Virus record (IMG/VR): IMGVR_UViG_3300045119_000662
Span: 1-24,553 of that record
Source of the DNA: a virus
DNA: 24,553 nucleotides
Strand: one strand, 5' to 3'
Shown: one piece after another, positions 6,104-11,677 of the stretch
Layout: each line of letters opens with the position of its first letter
How positions within the stretch are numbered: position 1 is the stretch's first letter
The notes under the pieces: generated by a model
Told to the model about the DNA's origin: nothing
Databases searched by the model: none
Seen by the model: the letters and a program-made list of their open reading frames with translations, nothing else
Position numbers and translations under genes: made by a program

Positions 6104-6133
6104 CCTGGTCAGAGCCCTCCCTGGGCTACCAGG
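6104..6133 (+). other. Bulged hairpin in leader of the LPHTG gene
   Basis: CCTGGT (6104-6109) pairs with ACCAGG (6128-6133), and inside it AGCCC (6113-6117) pairs with GGGCT (6123-6127). This gives 11 base pairs with a three-base bulge and a five-base loop. There is no T run behind it, so it is not a classic terminator. It may be an RNA regulatory element. Confidence 0.4.
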
Positions 6134-6180
6134 TTCAACGCTCGACCCGGGCCCTTATCGGCCTGTCTAAGAAGTTTGTC

Positions 6181-6186
6181 TAGTGT
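6181..6186 (+). promoter_or_regulatory. -10 box TAGTGT, leaderless start for gene at 6193
   Basis: TAGTGT ends six bases before the ATG at 6193. No Shine-Dalgarno sequence is present. The identical hexamer lies before the methyltransferase gene. Confidence 0.6.
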
Positions 6187-6192
6187 TCGCCC

Positions 6193-7548
6193 ATGCGCCG
6201 TTCCCTTGCAGTCCTGTTTCTCCTCCTCCTGACTGCGTGCGGAGCCACGGTTGCGGCCGAGGGGCACGGTGGGCCGACCACGACCTACAAGCCCCACGAG
6301 ACGACGACGACCACCTACAAGCCTCACGAGACGACGACCACCTACCCCCAGCACGTCACCACGACGACCAAGCCGCCTCACGAGACGACGACGACGTACC
6401 CGCACCAGACGACGACCACCAAGCCGGCGCACGAGACGACGACCACGTCTCCGGGGCCCACCACGACGAAGCCTCCGCACGAGACGACGACCACGGCGGC
6501 AGCCACCACCACGACGAGTCACGCCACGACGACCACCACGGGCGGTGGCGGCGGCACGACCACGACCGCGCCGCCGAAGCCGAGCCTGTTTGCCGTGCAG
6601 TCCAGCGTCATCTGCGCCGACGGGGCCCCGGTCATCCAGATCACCTTCGGCAACCGGCCTGATCTCGACGGTCAGACCGGCGAGCTACAGATCAAGCTGG
6701 CGACCAGCGGGCGGATCATCGACAACCAGTTGCTGACCTTCCAGTCCGGCCAGACCGTCACCATCCCGTACCCCGACACCAACCAGGCGGTGACGCTGAC
6801 TTACATGCTCAACGGTGAGCAGGTCGTCAACACGGTGGGCCCGCCGCCCACCAACTGCGCCGTGACCACCACGACAGGAGTGCCGCCATCGACGACCATC
6901 TTGCTGCCGTCTACGACGACGAGTTCAACGACCTCATCGACAGCGCCGTCGACTACTACAACGACCTCGCCCGGGCCTACAACGACGCTGCCCGAGACGT
7001 TCCAGTTCGCTGGAGCGGCGACCGTCTGCATCGCTGAGGTCCCGACGATCGAGATCGTCTTCCAGAACTTGTTCCCGCAGTTGGCGGGACGCACCGGCAC
7101 GCTGACGATGAGCGACATCAACGGCAACGTGGTGTCCGTCCAGCCGCTCGTGTATCAGCCCGGCGCCACGGTGCACATCCTCTACCCCGGCACCAGGGTC
7201 AACCCGGACGGCTCGATCGCGGATGTCCCGGGCTGGAATCTCAACGCTGACGGCTTCTGGGTGCGGGACCCCAGCGACGCCTTCTTGCGTGACGGCATCC
7301 ACCTCCACTACGAGGTCAACCCCAGCGCTGACGCCTTCGTGACCTACCCGCCGGAGTCGAGCGGTTGCGCCAACCCGACCGGTCCGTTCCCTCCGGGCGC
7401 TACGACCACCACGGTGCCTGGTGCACCCACGCCCACCGGATCGCTGCCCCACACCGGAGCCAACGAGAACTGGACGGCGGGGATGGCCGCTCTGGTCCTG
7501 GCGGCCGGCTCGTCGCTGCTCCTCATCGCCCGGCGGCGTCGCTCCTGA
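6193..7548 (+). CDS. Surface protein with lipobox and LPHTG sorting signal
   Basis: The product is 451 residues. Its signal peptide has a lipobox (LTA-Cys16). A Thr-rich stalk (about 30-130) contains roughly six copies of a P-x-H-E-T-T-T-T type unit. Two related beta domains follow (about 133-225 and 270-395), each starting near a VICADG or VCIAEV segment and carrying a Cys at each end. The C-terminus is a textbook sortase signal: LPHTG (418-422), a hydrophobic helix and RRRRS. Sortase would join the cut Thr to the cell wall while the lipobox would anchor the N-terminus in the membrane. Having both is unusual. It is likely displayed on the infected or lysogenised host; the ligand is unknown. 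Monocistronic and leaderless, it ends at a strong hairpin. Confidence 0.8.
   Translation: MRRSLAVLFLLLLTACGATVAAEGHGGPTTTYKPHETTTTTYKPHETTTTYPQHVTTTTKPPHETTTTYPHQTTTTKPAHETTTTSPGPTTTKPPHETTTTAAATTTTSHATTTTTGGGGGTTTTAPPKPSLFAVQSSVICADGAPVIQITFGNRPDLDGQTGELQIKLATSGRIIDNQLLTFQSGQTVTIPYPDTNQAVTLTYMLNGEQVVNTVGPPPTNCAVTTTTGVPPSTTILLPSTTTSSTTSSTAPSTTTTTSPGPTTTLPETFQFAGAATVCIAEVPTIEIVFQNLFPQLAGRTGTLTMSDINGNVVSVQPLVYQPGATVHILYPGTRVNPDGSIADVPGWNLNADGFWVRDPSDAFLRDGIHLHYEVNPSADAFVTYPPESSGCANPTGPFPPGATTTTVPGAPTPTGSLPHTGANENWTAGMAALVLAAGSSLLLIARRRRS
6282..6545 (+). repeat. Imperfect Thr-rich coding repeats
   Basis: About six imperfect copies of a unit encoding P-H-E-T-T-T-T with variable neighbours (alternating ACG and ACC codons) lie in the stalk of the LPHTG protein. 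They are protein-coding low-complexity repeats, prone to length change by slippage or recombination. Confidence 0.7.
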
Positions 7549-7555
7549 ACGCAAA

Positions 7556-7581
7556 GAGCCGGGGCCCGTCGGCCCCGGCTC
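7556..7581. terminator. Hairpin terminator between convergent genes
   Basis: GAGCCGGGGCC (7556-7566) and GGCCCCGGCTC (7571-7581) form a perfect 11-bp stem with a CGTC loop, eight bases after the LPHTG gene stop and 12 before the Rpf gene stop. It can act on both convergent transcripts. A T run is absent, as is common in actinobacterial hairpin terminators. Confidence 0.75.
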
Positions 7582-7593
7582 CTGCGACGCTGT

Positions 7594-8169
7594 CTACTTG
7601 TGAGGTGTCGGGCACTGCCAGGCGCGGGCAGCACCGACGCGGGCGGCGATGCGCTCGGCCACGATGATCTGCTCGGCCCGGCTGGCCTGGCCGGCGGTCG
7701 GCGCGAACTGCGTCCCACCGAACTGGCGCCACGCCGAGTTCATGATCATGAGCCCGCCGCTGAACGTGCCGACCGAGTTGGTGACCTGGCCGTGGCCCCA
7801 CTGGCTACCGCTCTCGCACTGGGCCACGGCGTCCCAGTTGACTCCCGAGGCACCACTACCGCCGCCACCCGAGTTGGCACGAGTCGTGGTGGCCGGTCGG
7901 GCGGGCCTGGCGGGCCGGGCCGGCCTGGTGGTGTTCGTCCTCTGGGCCGTCACGGTGGCGTGCGGAGCCGGGTCGGGCTCGACGACACCGTCGTGGTCCC
8001 AGTCCTGCACGATGAGGGCCTGGACCTCGGGCTGGGCGGCGTAGGCCTCGGCGGCTGCCGGGTCCTGGGCGTGCCAGTCGTTCCACTGCTTGATCTGGTC
8101 CGGCGTGCAGCTTGAAAGTGCTCCGACCGCCGCGACAGCGGTCACCGCCAGGATCATCCTTCGTCGCAT
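7594..8169 (-). CDS. Rpf-domain lipoprotein (transglycosylase-like)
   Basis: The product is 191 residues. Its signal peptide has a lipobox (LSS-Cys21). An Arg/Pro/Thr/Gly-rich linker (about 62-108) leads to a C-terminal resuscitation-promoting-factor domain (about 109-187). VNWDAVAQCESGSQW carries the expected catalytic Glu119, preceded by Cys118 and matched by Cys186 (the family disulfide). FSGGLMI, WRQFGGTQFAP and a final helix follow the family pattern. Rpf proteins cleave peptidoglycan and wake dormant actinobacteria. A lipid-anchored phage copy could remodel the wall or promote growth of the infected cell. AAGGAG five bases before the ATG is a good Shine-Dalgarno sequence, with TAGGGT upstream, so this gene is not leaderless. 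Confidence 0.85.
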   Translation of the reverse strand: MRRRMILAVTAVAAVGALSSCTPDQIKQWNDWHAQDPAAAEAYAAQPEVQALIVQDWDHDGVVEPDPAPHATVTAQRTNTTRPARPARPARPATTTRANSGGGGSGASGVNWDAVAQCESGSQWGHGQVTNSVGTFSGGLMIMNSAWRQFGGTQFAPTAGQASRAEQIIVAERIAARVGAARAWQCPTPHK

Positions 8170-8199
8170 GTTGCTCTCCTTCGTGTGACGAAGGTCGTC

Positions 8200-8205
8200 A
8201 CCCTA
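8200..8205 (-). promoter_or_regulatory. -10 box TAGGGT for the Rpf lipoprotein gene
   Basis: TAGGGT on the minus strand lies about 30 bases before the ATG at 8169, giving a leader that includes the Shine-Dalgarno sequence AAGGAG. No clear -35 box was found. Confidence 0.4.
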
Positions 8206-8241
8206 GCGCAACCTGTTAGTAACCTCCATTCTAAGACGCCA

Positions 8242-8252
8242 AGTATCACACT
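8242..8252. repeat. One-mismatch copy of the AGTATCATACT palindrome
   Basis: AGTATCACACT differs by one base from the palindrome at 18018-18028. It lies in the divergent region between the Rpf gene and the gene at 8289, about 40 bases from each probable promoter. Confidence 0.3.
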
Positions 8253-8275
8253 CAGCCTCGTCACCCACACGAGCG

Positions 8276-8281
8276 TAGGAT
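8276..8281 (+). promoter_or_regulatory. -10 box TAGGAT for gene at 8289
   Basis: TAGGAT ends seven bases before a GTG (8289) that is followed directly by an ATG (8292). The identical hexamer precedes the gene at 12010. Confidence 0.5.
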
Positions 8282-8288
8282 GGCCGGC

Positions 8289-8519
8289 GTGATGCGCGAG
8301 ATCTTCTACTGCGAGCAGTGCGGTGCGGAGACGGGGTTCTGCATCAACGGTGCCCCGTACTGCCCTGACCACGTCTTCGAGGGCATCGGGATCCAGGCGC
8401 GCCTGGTCGCTTCGCTCAACGGCCAGCGGGGCGAGGACGTGGCCGAGGCCGGCCGCTGGGCCCAGGAGACGATGATGGTGCTGCTCGGAGAGAGGCCTGA
8501 CGATGAGTTCCGGATCTGA
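8289..8519 (+). CDS. Small Cys-rich protein with CxxC and CxxH
   Basis: The product is 76 residues from the GTG at 8289. ATG 8280 and ATG 8292 are alternative in-frame starts, but 8280 overlaps the presumed -10 box. CEQC near the N-terminus and CPDH about 20 residues later form a probable zinc-ribbon. The C-terminal half is helical. It opens a forward operon and overlaps the next gene by 17 bases. It is divergent from the Rpf gene. The function is unknown. Confidence 0.7.
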   Translation: MMREIFYCEQCGAETGFCINGAPYCPDHVFEGIGIQARLVASLNGQRGEDVAEAGRWAQETMMVLLGERPDDEFRI

Positions 8520-8880
8520 GGACATGTTCACGGAGATCCCGGTCGAGCGGGCCCGGCTGCTGCGGGATCTCCTCAGCGCGGCCCAGACCTGGCGGGGTTC
8601 GCTTATCCCCAGCACGTCCACAGGGGTGTGGATGCCGACCCGCAATCTCCTCGCCGCCATCGCTGCGCTCGACCCGGTGCCATGCGATCATCCACGGTCA
8701 TGGCGGGTGTTCCGGATCAGCAGCCTCAACGCCGACGAAGGCTGCGGCTACTGCGGGACGACGCTCGTCGCCGGCATCACGCAGGGGCCACCGAGTCCCC
8801 TCGTGCTCGACACCATCTCCCCCGCATTGGGCGACCCCGCGACCTCATCCCCACAGGAGTCGTCGTCCTCTGCGCCTTGA
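8503..8880 (+). CDS. Hypothetical protein with Cys/His motif
   Basis: The product is 125 residues, not recognised. Residues 1-55 look helical (ERARLLRDLLSAAQ, LLAAIAALD). CDHP and later CGYC could make one zinc site. The last 35 residues are Pro/Ser-rich and probably disordered. The ATG overlaps the upstream gene. Downstream is a 106-base gap with no clear gene. Confidence 0.65.
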   Translation: MSSGSEDMFTEIPVERARLLRDLLSAAQTWRGSLIPSTSTGVWMPTRNLLAAIAALDPVPCDHPRSWRVFRISSLNADEGCGYCGTTLVAGITQGPPSPLVLDTISPALGDPATSSPQESSSSAP

Positions 8881-8986
8881 TCGGTCCGCTCCTTCCCGGG
8901 CATACTGCACACCCCTGCACGGGACTGGGGACAGATGATGCCCAGTTCCAGTGCTGGCTCGATCACTACCCCGGAGAATCACCACC

Positions 8987-9295
8987 ATGACCGCTGAGTT
9001 CACCGACGACCCCGACTGGGACGCCAAGTACATCGTCTTCAAGCGCGAGGACTTCGAGAAGCACGTCTTCGGCGAAGTGGCCTACGCCCAGTGGGAGGTC
9101 AAGGACGCCGTGGTGATCCGGCGCCAGGACAAGTTCGCCTCTCCCTGCCTGGCTACCTACGCAGCGATGATCGGCCTGGTCGCCTCGGAGTCCGAGGACC
9201 CCAAGAAGAAGGCCCAGTTGCTGGCGATCAGCGACTACTTCGAGCGCCAAGCCCAACTGGCCGCCGAAGAGGGCTGGAAGTTGCCCGACCTCTGA
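8987..9295 (+). CDS. Conserved-type small phage protein (VFKREDF motif)
   Basis: The product is 102 residues. The start at 8987 is chosen over an upstream TG-type start at 8951 because GGAGA sits about ten bases before it and the residues upstream look non-coding. Segments KYIVFKREDF, VKDAVVIRRQDKFA and TYAAMIGLVA recall a small actinophage protein of unknown function (memory only). It is a mixed alpha/beta protein with no Cys cluster. Its stop overlaps the next ATG by one base. Confidence 0.75.
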   Translation: MTAEFTDDPDWDAKYIVFKREDFEKHVFGEVAYAQWEVKDAVVIRRQDKFASPCLATYAAMIGLVASESEDPKKKAQLLAISDYFERQAQLAAEEGWKLPDL

Positions 9296-9732
9296 TGACC
9301 CACTCGAATCCTCCGATCGCCGGGCACCACCTGCTCTACGAGGGCCGTTGCTGGCTCGACCCGGCATCGCAGAAGTTCACCGACCCGTACTACGGCGAGC
9401 CCCGCTGGGACGAGGTCACCCGGGACATGGTGATGGGCGGCTGCCAGTGCGGAGCGCTCCCCGACCCCTTCAGCCCCCGCGCCCTGCCCTCGATGACGCG
9501 CATGCGGGTGTGGCACCGCCAGCACAAGGAGGAGCTACGGGCCCAGGGCATCGGCGTGATCGTCACGGACCGCGTCGACCGGGTCAAGCTGATGCACCAG
9601 GTGCTCGACGACGCCGAGACGGCGCTGCGGATGGGCGACATGGAGCGCTTGCACAAGGTCATCTTCGTGTGGTCGCAGCGCCGTGAGTACCTGCTGGCCG
9701 GCGAGGAGACGTGGGAGGACGAGCATGTCTGA
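9295..9732 (+). CDS. Hypothetical protein with CQCG segment
   Basis: The product is 145 residues, not recognised. The N-terminal half is Trp/Pro/Tyr-rich with a GGCQCGA segment. The C-terminal half is helical and charged (DRVKLMHQVLDDAETALRMG and WSQRREYLLAGEE). The ATG overlaps the upstream stop and the 3' end overlaps the following gene by eight bases, so it belongs to the operon opened at 8289 or 8987. Confidence 0.7.
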   Translation: MTHSNPPIAGHHLLYEGRCWLDPASQKFTDPYYGEPRWDEVTRDMVMGGCQCGALPDPFSPRALPSMTRMRVWHRQHKEELRAQGIGVIVTDRVDRVKLMHQVLDDAETALRMGDMERLHKVIFVWSQRREYLLAGEETWEDEHV

Positions 9733-9961
9733 CTGCCCTGCTCATCTGAGCGACCCCGGCGATATCCGCCGTTGCGAGAAGTTCGGATGCCGCAACCGAG
9801 CGTCCTGCTACCACGTCTACTACTACTGCGACACCCACTGCCCCGTGCTAGGAGGAGCCCGTGTCCGATCACGATCACTACACCCTTCCCGACCAGATTC
9901 CGCAGGGGGCGGAGTTGCACGAGATCCTCTGGCATGCCCTCCGCCAGAACTTCCACGCTGA
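9725..9961 (+). CDS. Small Cys-rich protein with long 3' overlap
   Basis: The product is 78 residues. Residues 1-45 carry seven Cys and two His (CPAHL, RRCEKFGCRNRASCYH, YYYCDTHC), a likely zinc or metal cluster. The remainder is basic and Ser/Pro-rich and lies inside the next gene, overlapping it by 101 bases. The overlap region is coding-like in the other frame, so the functional part is probably the Cys-rich N-terminus. Confidence 0.55.
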   Translation: MSDCPAHLSDPGDIRRCEKFGCRNRASCYHVYYYCDTHCPVLGGARVRSRSLHPSRPDSAGGGVARDPLACPPPELPR

Positions 9962-10127
9962 CTGCGCCAACTCGGCGATCCACACCGCTCCGGTTCGATA
10001 CTCGCCTTTGACCTTCCGCATAGCTGAGTATCTGTGGAACCACTTCCCGAGCTATCGGAACCGGGTGGAACTGGCCCTGGTCGCTGCCGATCTCGGCTCT
10101 TACGCTGAAGATCCCGGGCGGGCGTAG
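9861..10127 (+). CDS. Hypothetical small protein overlapping tRNA-Gly
   Basis: The product is 88 residues, not recognised. The GTG start has an excellent AGGAGG (9850-9855) five bases upstream, which decides the start despite the overlap with the upstream gene. The His/Asp-rich N-terminus (MSDHDHYTLPDQ) is followed by helices. The TAG stop lies inside the tRNA-Gly gene, ten bases past its first base, so tRNA processing would cut off the end of the message. Confidence 0.7.
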   Translation: MSDHDHYTLPDQIPQGAELHEILWHALRQNFHADCANSAIHTAPVRYSPLTFRIAEYLWNHFPSYRNRVELALVAADLGSYAEDPGRA

Positions 10128-10188
10128 CTCAGTGGTAGAGCCCCACCTTGCCGAGGTGGTGACACGGGTTCGAGTCCCGTCGTCCGCT
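10118..10188 (+). tRNA. tRNA-Gly(GCC)
   Basis: All arms can be drawn. The acceptor GCGGGCG pairs with CGTCCGC (one G-T). The D arm is GCTC/GAGC, the anticodon stem CCACC/GGTGG with loop TTGCCGA (anticodon GCC), and the T arm ACGGG/CCCGT with loop TTCGAGT. CCA is not encoded. The gene overlaps the last ten bases of the upstream CDS. Confidence 0.9.
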
Positions 10189-10191
10189 CTG

Positions 10192-10264
10192 GGGCGTGTA
10201 GCTCAGTCGGAAGAGCGCCAGCACGACACGCTGGAGGCCGAGGGTTCGATTCCCTCCACGCCCA
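10192..10264 (+). tRNA. tRNA-Val(GAC) with unusual anticodon loop
   Basis: The acceptor GGGCGTG pairs perfectly with CACGCCC. The D arm is GCTC/GAGC, the anticodon stem CCAGC/GCTGG and the T arm GAGGG/CCCTC with loop TTCGATT. The loop ACGACAC gives anticodon GAC, but position 33 is C where almost all tRNAs have U. CCA is not encoded. It starts three bases after tRNA-Gly, so the two form one processed transcript. Confidence 0.85.
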
Positions 10265-10296
10265 CGCCGGACGAGTACTTCAACATCCCGCACTGG

Positions 10297-10479
10297 ATGT
10301 GGATCTGGAAGGTGGGCTCCAAGATCTTCTGCGACTGGCGCTCCGACGAGTGGCCCTATCGCTGCGCCCATCACATCATCGGGGTCCACGTCCGCGACGG
10401 CGAGCGGATTGCGAGGTACTGCCGCCCGCACATCCCCGAGGGTCTGACGGTCATCGACCGGAACCAGCCCACAAAGTAG
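10297..10479 (+). CDS. Small Cys/His hypothetical protein after the tRNAs
   Basis: The product is 60 residues from the only ATG available in frame. The frame stays open back through the tRNAs, and the dozen residues before the ATG also look protein-like, so the true start is uncertain. There is no ribosome-binding site. CAHHIIGVHV and CRPHIPEG supply Cys and His for a zinc site, and the N-terminus is Trp-rich (MWIWKVG). Confidence 0.5.
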   Translation: MWIWKVGSKIFCDWRSDEWPYRCAHHIIGVHVRDGERIARYCRPHIPEGLTVIDRNQPTK

Positions 10480-10499
10480 CTGCAAACGATTCCGTATGT

Positions 10500-10505
10500 T
10501 ATGCT
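10500..10505 (+). promoter_or_regulatory. -10 box TATGCT, leaderless start for gene at 10512
   Basis: TATGCT ends six bases before the GTG at 10512 in a locally AT-rich patch. CTGCAAACG upstream resembles TTGCAAACG before the promoter at 13233. No Shine-Dalgarno sequence. Confidence 0.6.
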
Positions 10506-10511
10506 GCGTTC

Positions 10512-10655
10512 GTGACCGTCAACGAACTCATCACCCAACTCGACATGCTCCCGGCTGACGCCCAGGTGCTCCTCAGTACCGAGGACAACGAGTACTTCCC
10601 GGCCGCCAACGTCCGCTTGAGCGAGAGCGCCATGCAAGTCGTGGTGGAGGTGTGA
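10512..10655 (+). CDS. 47-residue protein, conserved-type VNELITQL start
   Basis: This short protein begins with a helix (TVNELITQLDMLPADAQVLL), then has an acidic stretch (STEDNEYFP) and ends in strand-like VVVEV. I recall similar N-termini in small actinophage and bacterial proteins of unknown role. The leaderless promoter sets the GTG start. The stop overlaps the next GTG, so it opens the 10512-12000 run. Confidence 0.65.
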   Translation: MTVNELITQLDMLPADAQVLLSTEDNEYFPAANVRLSESAMQVVVEV

Positions 10656-10828
10656 CCCACCTCCTCAAGGAACGCACCGCCAAGGCCTGCGTGACCAAGT
10701 GCCTCGTGCAGGTGCCGGTCAACGAGACGACGGCGTGGCACACCGACGTGACGTGCTCCGACTGCCTGGCGCTGATGAACCCCTCGCGCCAGCGTCGCCG
10801 CCTGGTGAAGAAGAAGGTGCAGCGATGA
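10652..10828 (+). CDS. 58-residue basic zinc-ribbon-like protein
   Basis: The frame starts at a GTG overlapping the previous stop and ends with an ATGA overlap into the next gene. A Cys-x3-Cys (CVTKC) and a CSDC pair about 22 residues later form a possible zinc ribbon. The tail is strongly basic (RQRRRLVKKKVQR), suggesting nucleic-acid binding. Overlaps on both sides and high third-position GC support it as a gene. The function is unknown. Confidence 0.6.
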   Translation: MTHLLKERTAKACVTKCLVQVPVNETTAWHTDVTCSDCLALMNPSRQRRRLVKKKVQR

Positions 10829-11169
10829 GTGTGCAGACGTTCACCCGGCTGGGATTGCGCTACCGCCACTACGAGACGGGCCCCAATCGCTGGGGTCAGG
10901 GCAGCGTCCACCTCCAGTTCTGGAGCAAGGAGCATCGCCAGTGGGTGCTGCTCTGCCGGCCCAACGACGCCGGGTCCTTCTCCGGCTACCACGGCTTCGA
11001 GGTCGAGCCCAAGCCGGTGACTTGCAAGAAGTGCATCAAGAAGGGCCCGCGCCCCGCCGAGCACACTCGCAACGTTGGCATCATCGGTGCACCGGACGCC
11101 GGCAACACCACCCTCACAGAACGGATCGACCATGACGCTGACTTTCACCTTGGACATCACCCCGACTGA
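10825..11169 (+). CDS. Hypothetical protein with CxxC and EF-G/RF3-like P-loop relic
   Basis: The product is 114 residues. The first 75 have basic and aromatic residues and a CKKC pair (67-70). Residues 83-101 (NVGIIGAPDAGNTTLTERI) strikingly resemble the first GTP-binding motif of translation GTPases such as EF-G and RF3 (DAGKTTLTE), but the essential Lys is Asn94 and no other G motif follows. GTP hydrolysis is therefore unlikely. The last 38 bases overlap the next gene. It may be a short mimic or a remnant. Function unknown. Confidence 0.65.
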   Translation: MSVQTFTRLGLRYRHYETGPNRWGQGSVHLQFWSKEHRQWVLLCRPNDAGSFSGYHGFEVEPKPVTCKKCIKKGPRPAEHTRNVGIIGAPDAGNTTLTERIDHDADFHLGHHPD

Positions 11170-11284
11170 CGGCGCCGACCCCAACGAGGTCGCTGACCAG
11201 ATCTTCGAGTACCTCGTCAACGCCGAGGACGAGGATCTCCCGCTCGTGGGGTCCGTGGACGGCGTTGGGTGGAAGCTGACGTGA
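11132..11284 (+). CDS. 50-residue acidic hypothetical protein
   Basis: The ATG at 11132 is preferred over 11075 because the residues from MTLTFTLDITPTDGAD onward look like one small alpha/beta unit (strand, helix DPNEVADQIFEYLVN, strand). There is no Cys. It overlaps the upstream gene by 38 bases and is followed immediately by the GTG of the next gene. The function is unknown. Confidence 0.6.
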   Translation: MTLTFTLDITPTDGADPNEVADQIFEYLVNAEDEDLPLVGSVDGVGWKLT

Positions 11285-11677
11285 GTGGAGCCCCAAGACG
11301 TCCTCGTCCAGCGCATCATCGCCTACGTCAACACCCAGGTGCCTCCTGAGCAACGAGAGCTTGTCACCCGAACCGTCTGCATGACTCTCGCCACCCTGAT
11401 GGCGGACCCGACCTTCACCAACGAGTTGGTCGTGGTCAAACAACTGCGAGAAGAGAATCAGTGGCTCAGAACCAACTACCAGATCCTCAAGAACATGATG
11501 GACAAGGTAGGCGTCAAGCCCTCCGCGCCAAAGAAGCGCTCAACCGGGCAGAAGAAGTCCGCCGCCAAGCGGCCGGCGGCTGGGTCTACTCCCCGCGCCA
11601 AGCCGGCAAGTCGGCAGCCGCCGAACTCATCCTTCCGCCAGGGGTTCGAAGAGATGCGGGGGCCGCGGCCTTCCTAG
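11285..11677 (+). CDS. Hypothetical protein with Lys/Pro/Ala-rich tail
   Basis: The product is 130 residues. Residues 1-75 are helical, with a likely coiled coil around KQLREENQWLRTNYQILKNMM. Residues 78-130 are a disordered tail rich in Lys, Pro, Ala and Ser. From about 11575 the tail looks less like coding sequence than the overlapping frame at 11461-12000, so the true protein may shift frame by -1 into that frame. The GTG follows the previous stop without a gap. Confidence 0.65.
   Translation: MEPQDVLVQRIIAYVNTQVPPEQRELVTRTVCMTLATLMADPTFTNELVVVKQLREENQWLRTNYQILKNMMDKVGVKPSAPKKRSTGQKKSAAKRPAAGSTPRAKPASRQPPNSSFRQGFEEMRGPRPS

Larger units (their letters stand above)
5927..6192. other. Intergenic region between divergent lipoprotein genes
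   Basis: These 266 bases separate the genes at 5926 and 6193. They hold the promoter of the former and an inverted repeat ATACCC-GGTAG-GGGTAT (5948-5964). They also hold a 12-codon frame with an excellent Shine-Dalgarno sequence (5986-6024), a 17-codon frame (6032-6085), the palindrome CCATAGCCAACTATGG (6080-6095), a bulged hairpin (6104-6133) and the -10 box at 6181. No larger gene is convincing. The layout resembles a regulated leader with a short peptide. Confidence 0.5.

Noticed and set aside
6282-6545. Possible CRISPR or tandem-repeat array
   Set aside because: The repeats are short, irregular ACC/ACG codon runs in a Thr-rich coding stalk; there are no unique spacers of constant length.
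8935-8997. 20-codon frame in the gap before 8987
   Set aside because: No ribosome-binding site, overlaps the next gene and has no coding character.
10118-10264. tRNA genes as a prophage attachment site
   Set aside because: Both tRNAs are complete, no integrase is visible and no duplicated tRNA 3' end was found in the window.
10129-10485. Minus-strand protein frame covering the two tRNAs
   Set aside because: The peptide is the familiar spurious product of translating tRNA genes in reverse (a RRDSNPCHH-like word).
11589-11640. Walker-A-like word in the 11461 frame as an ATPase
   Set aside because: No Walker B, sensor or fold elements follow; a lone GKS in a helical protein is not enough.
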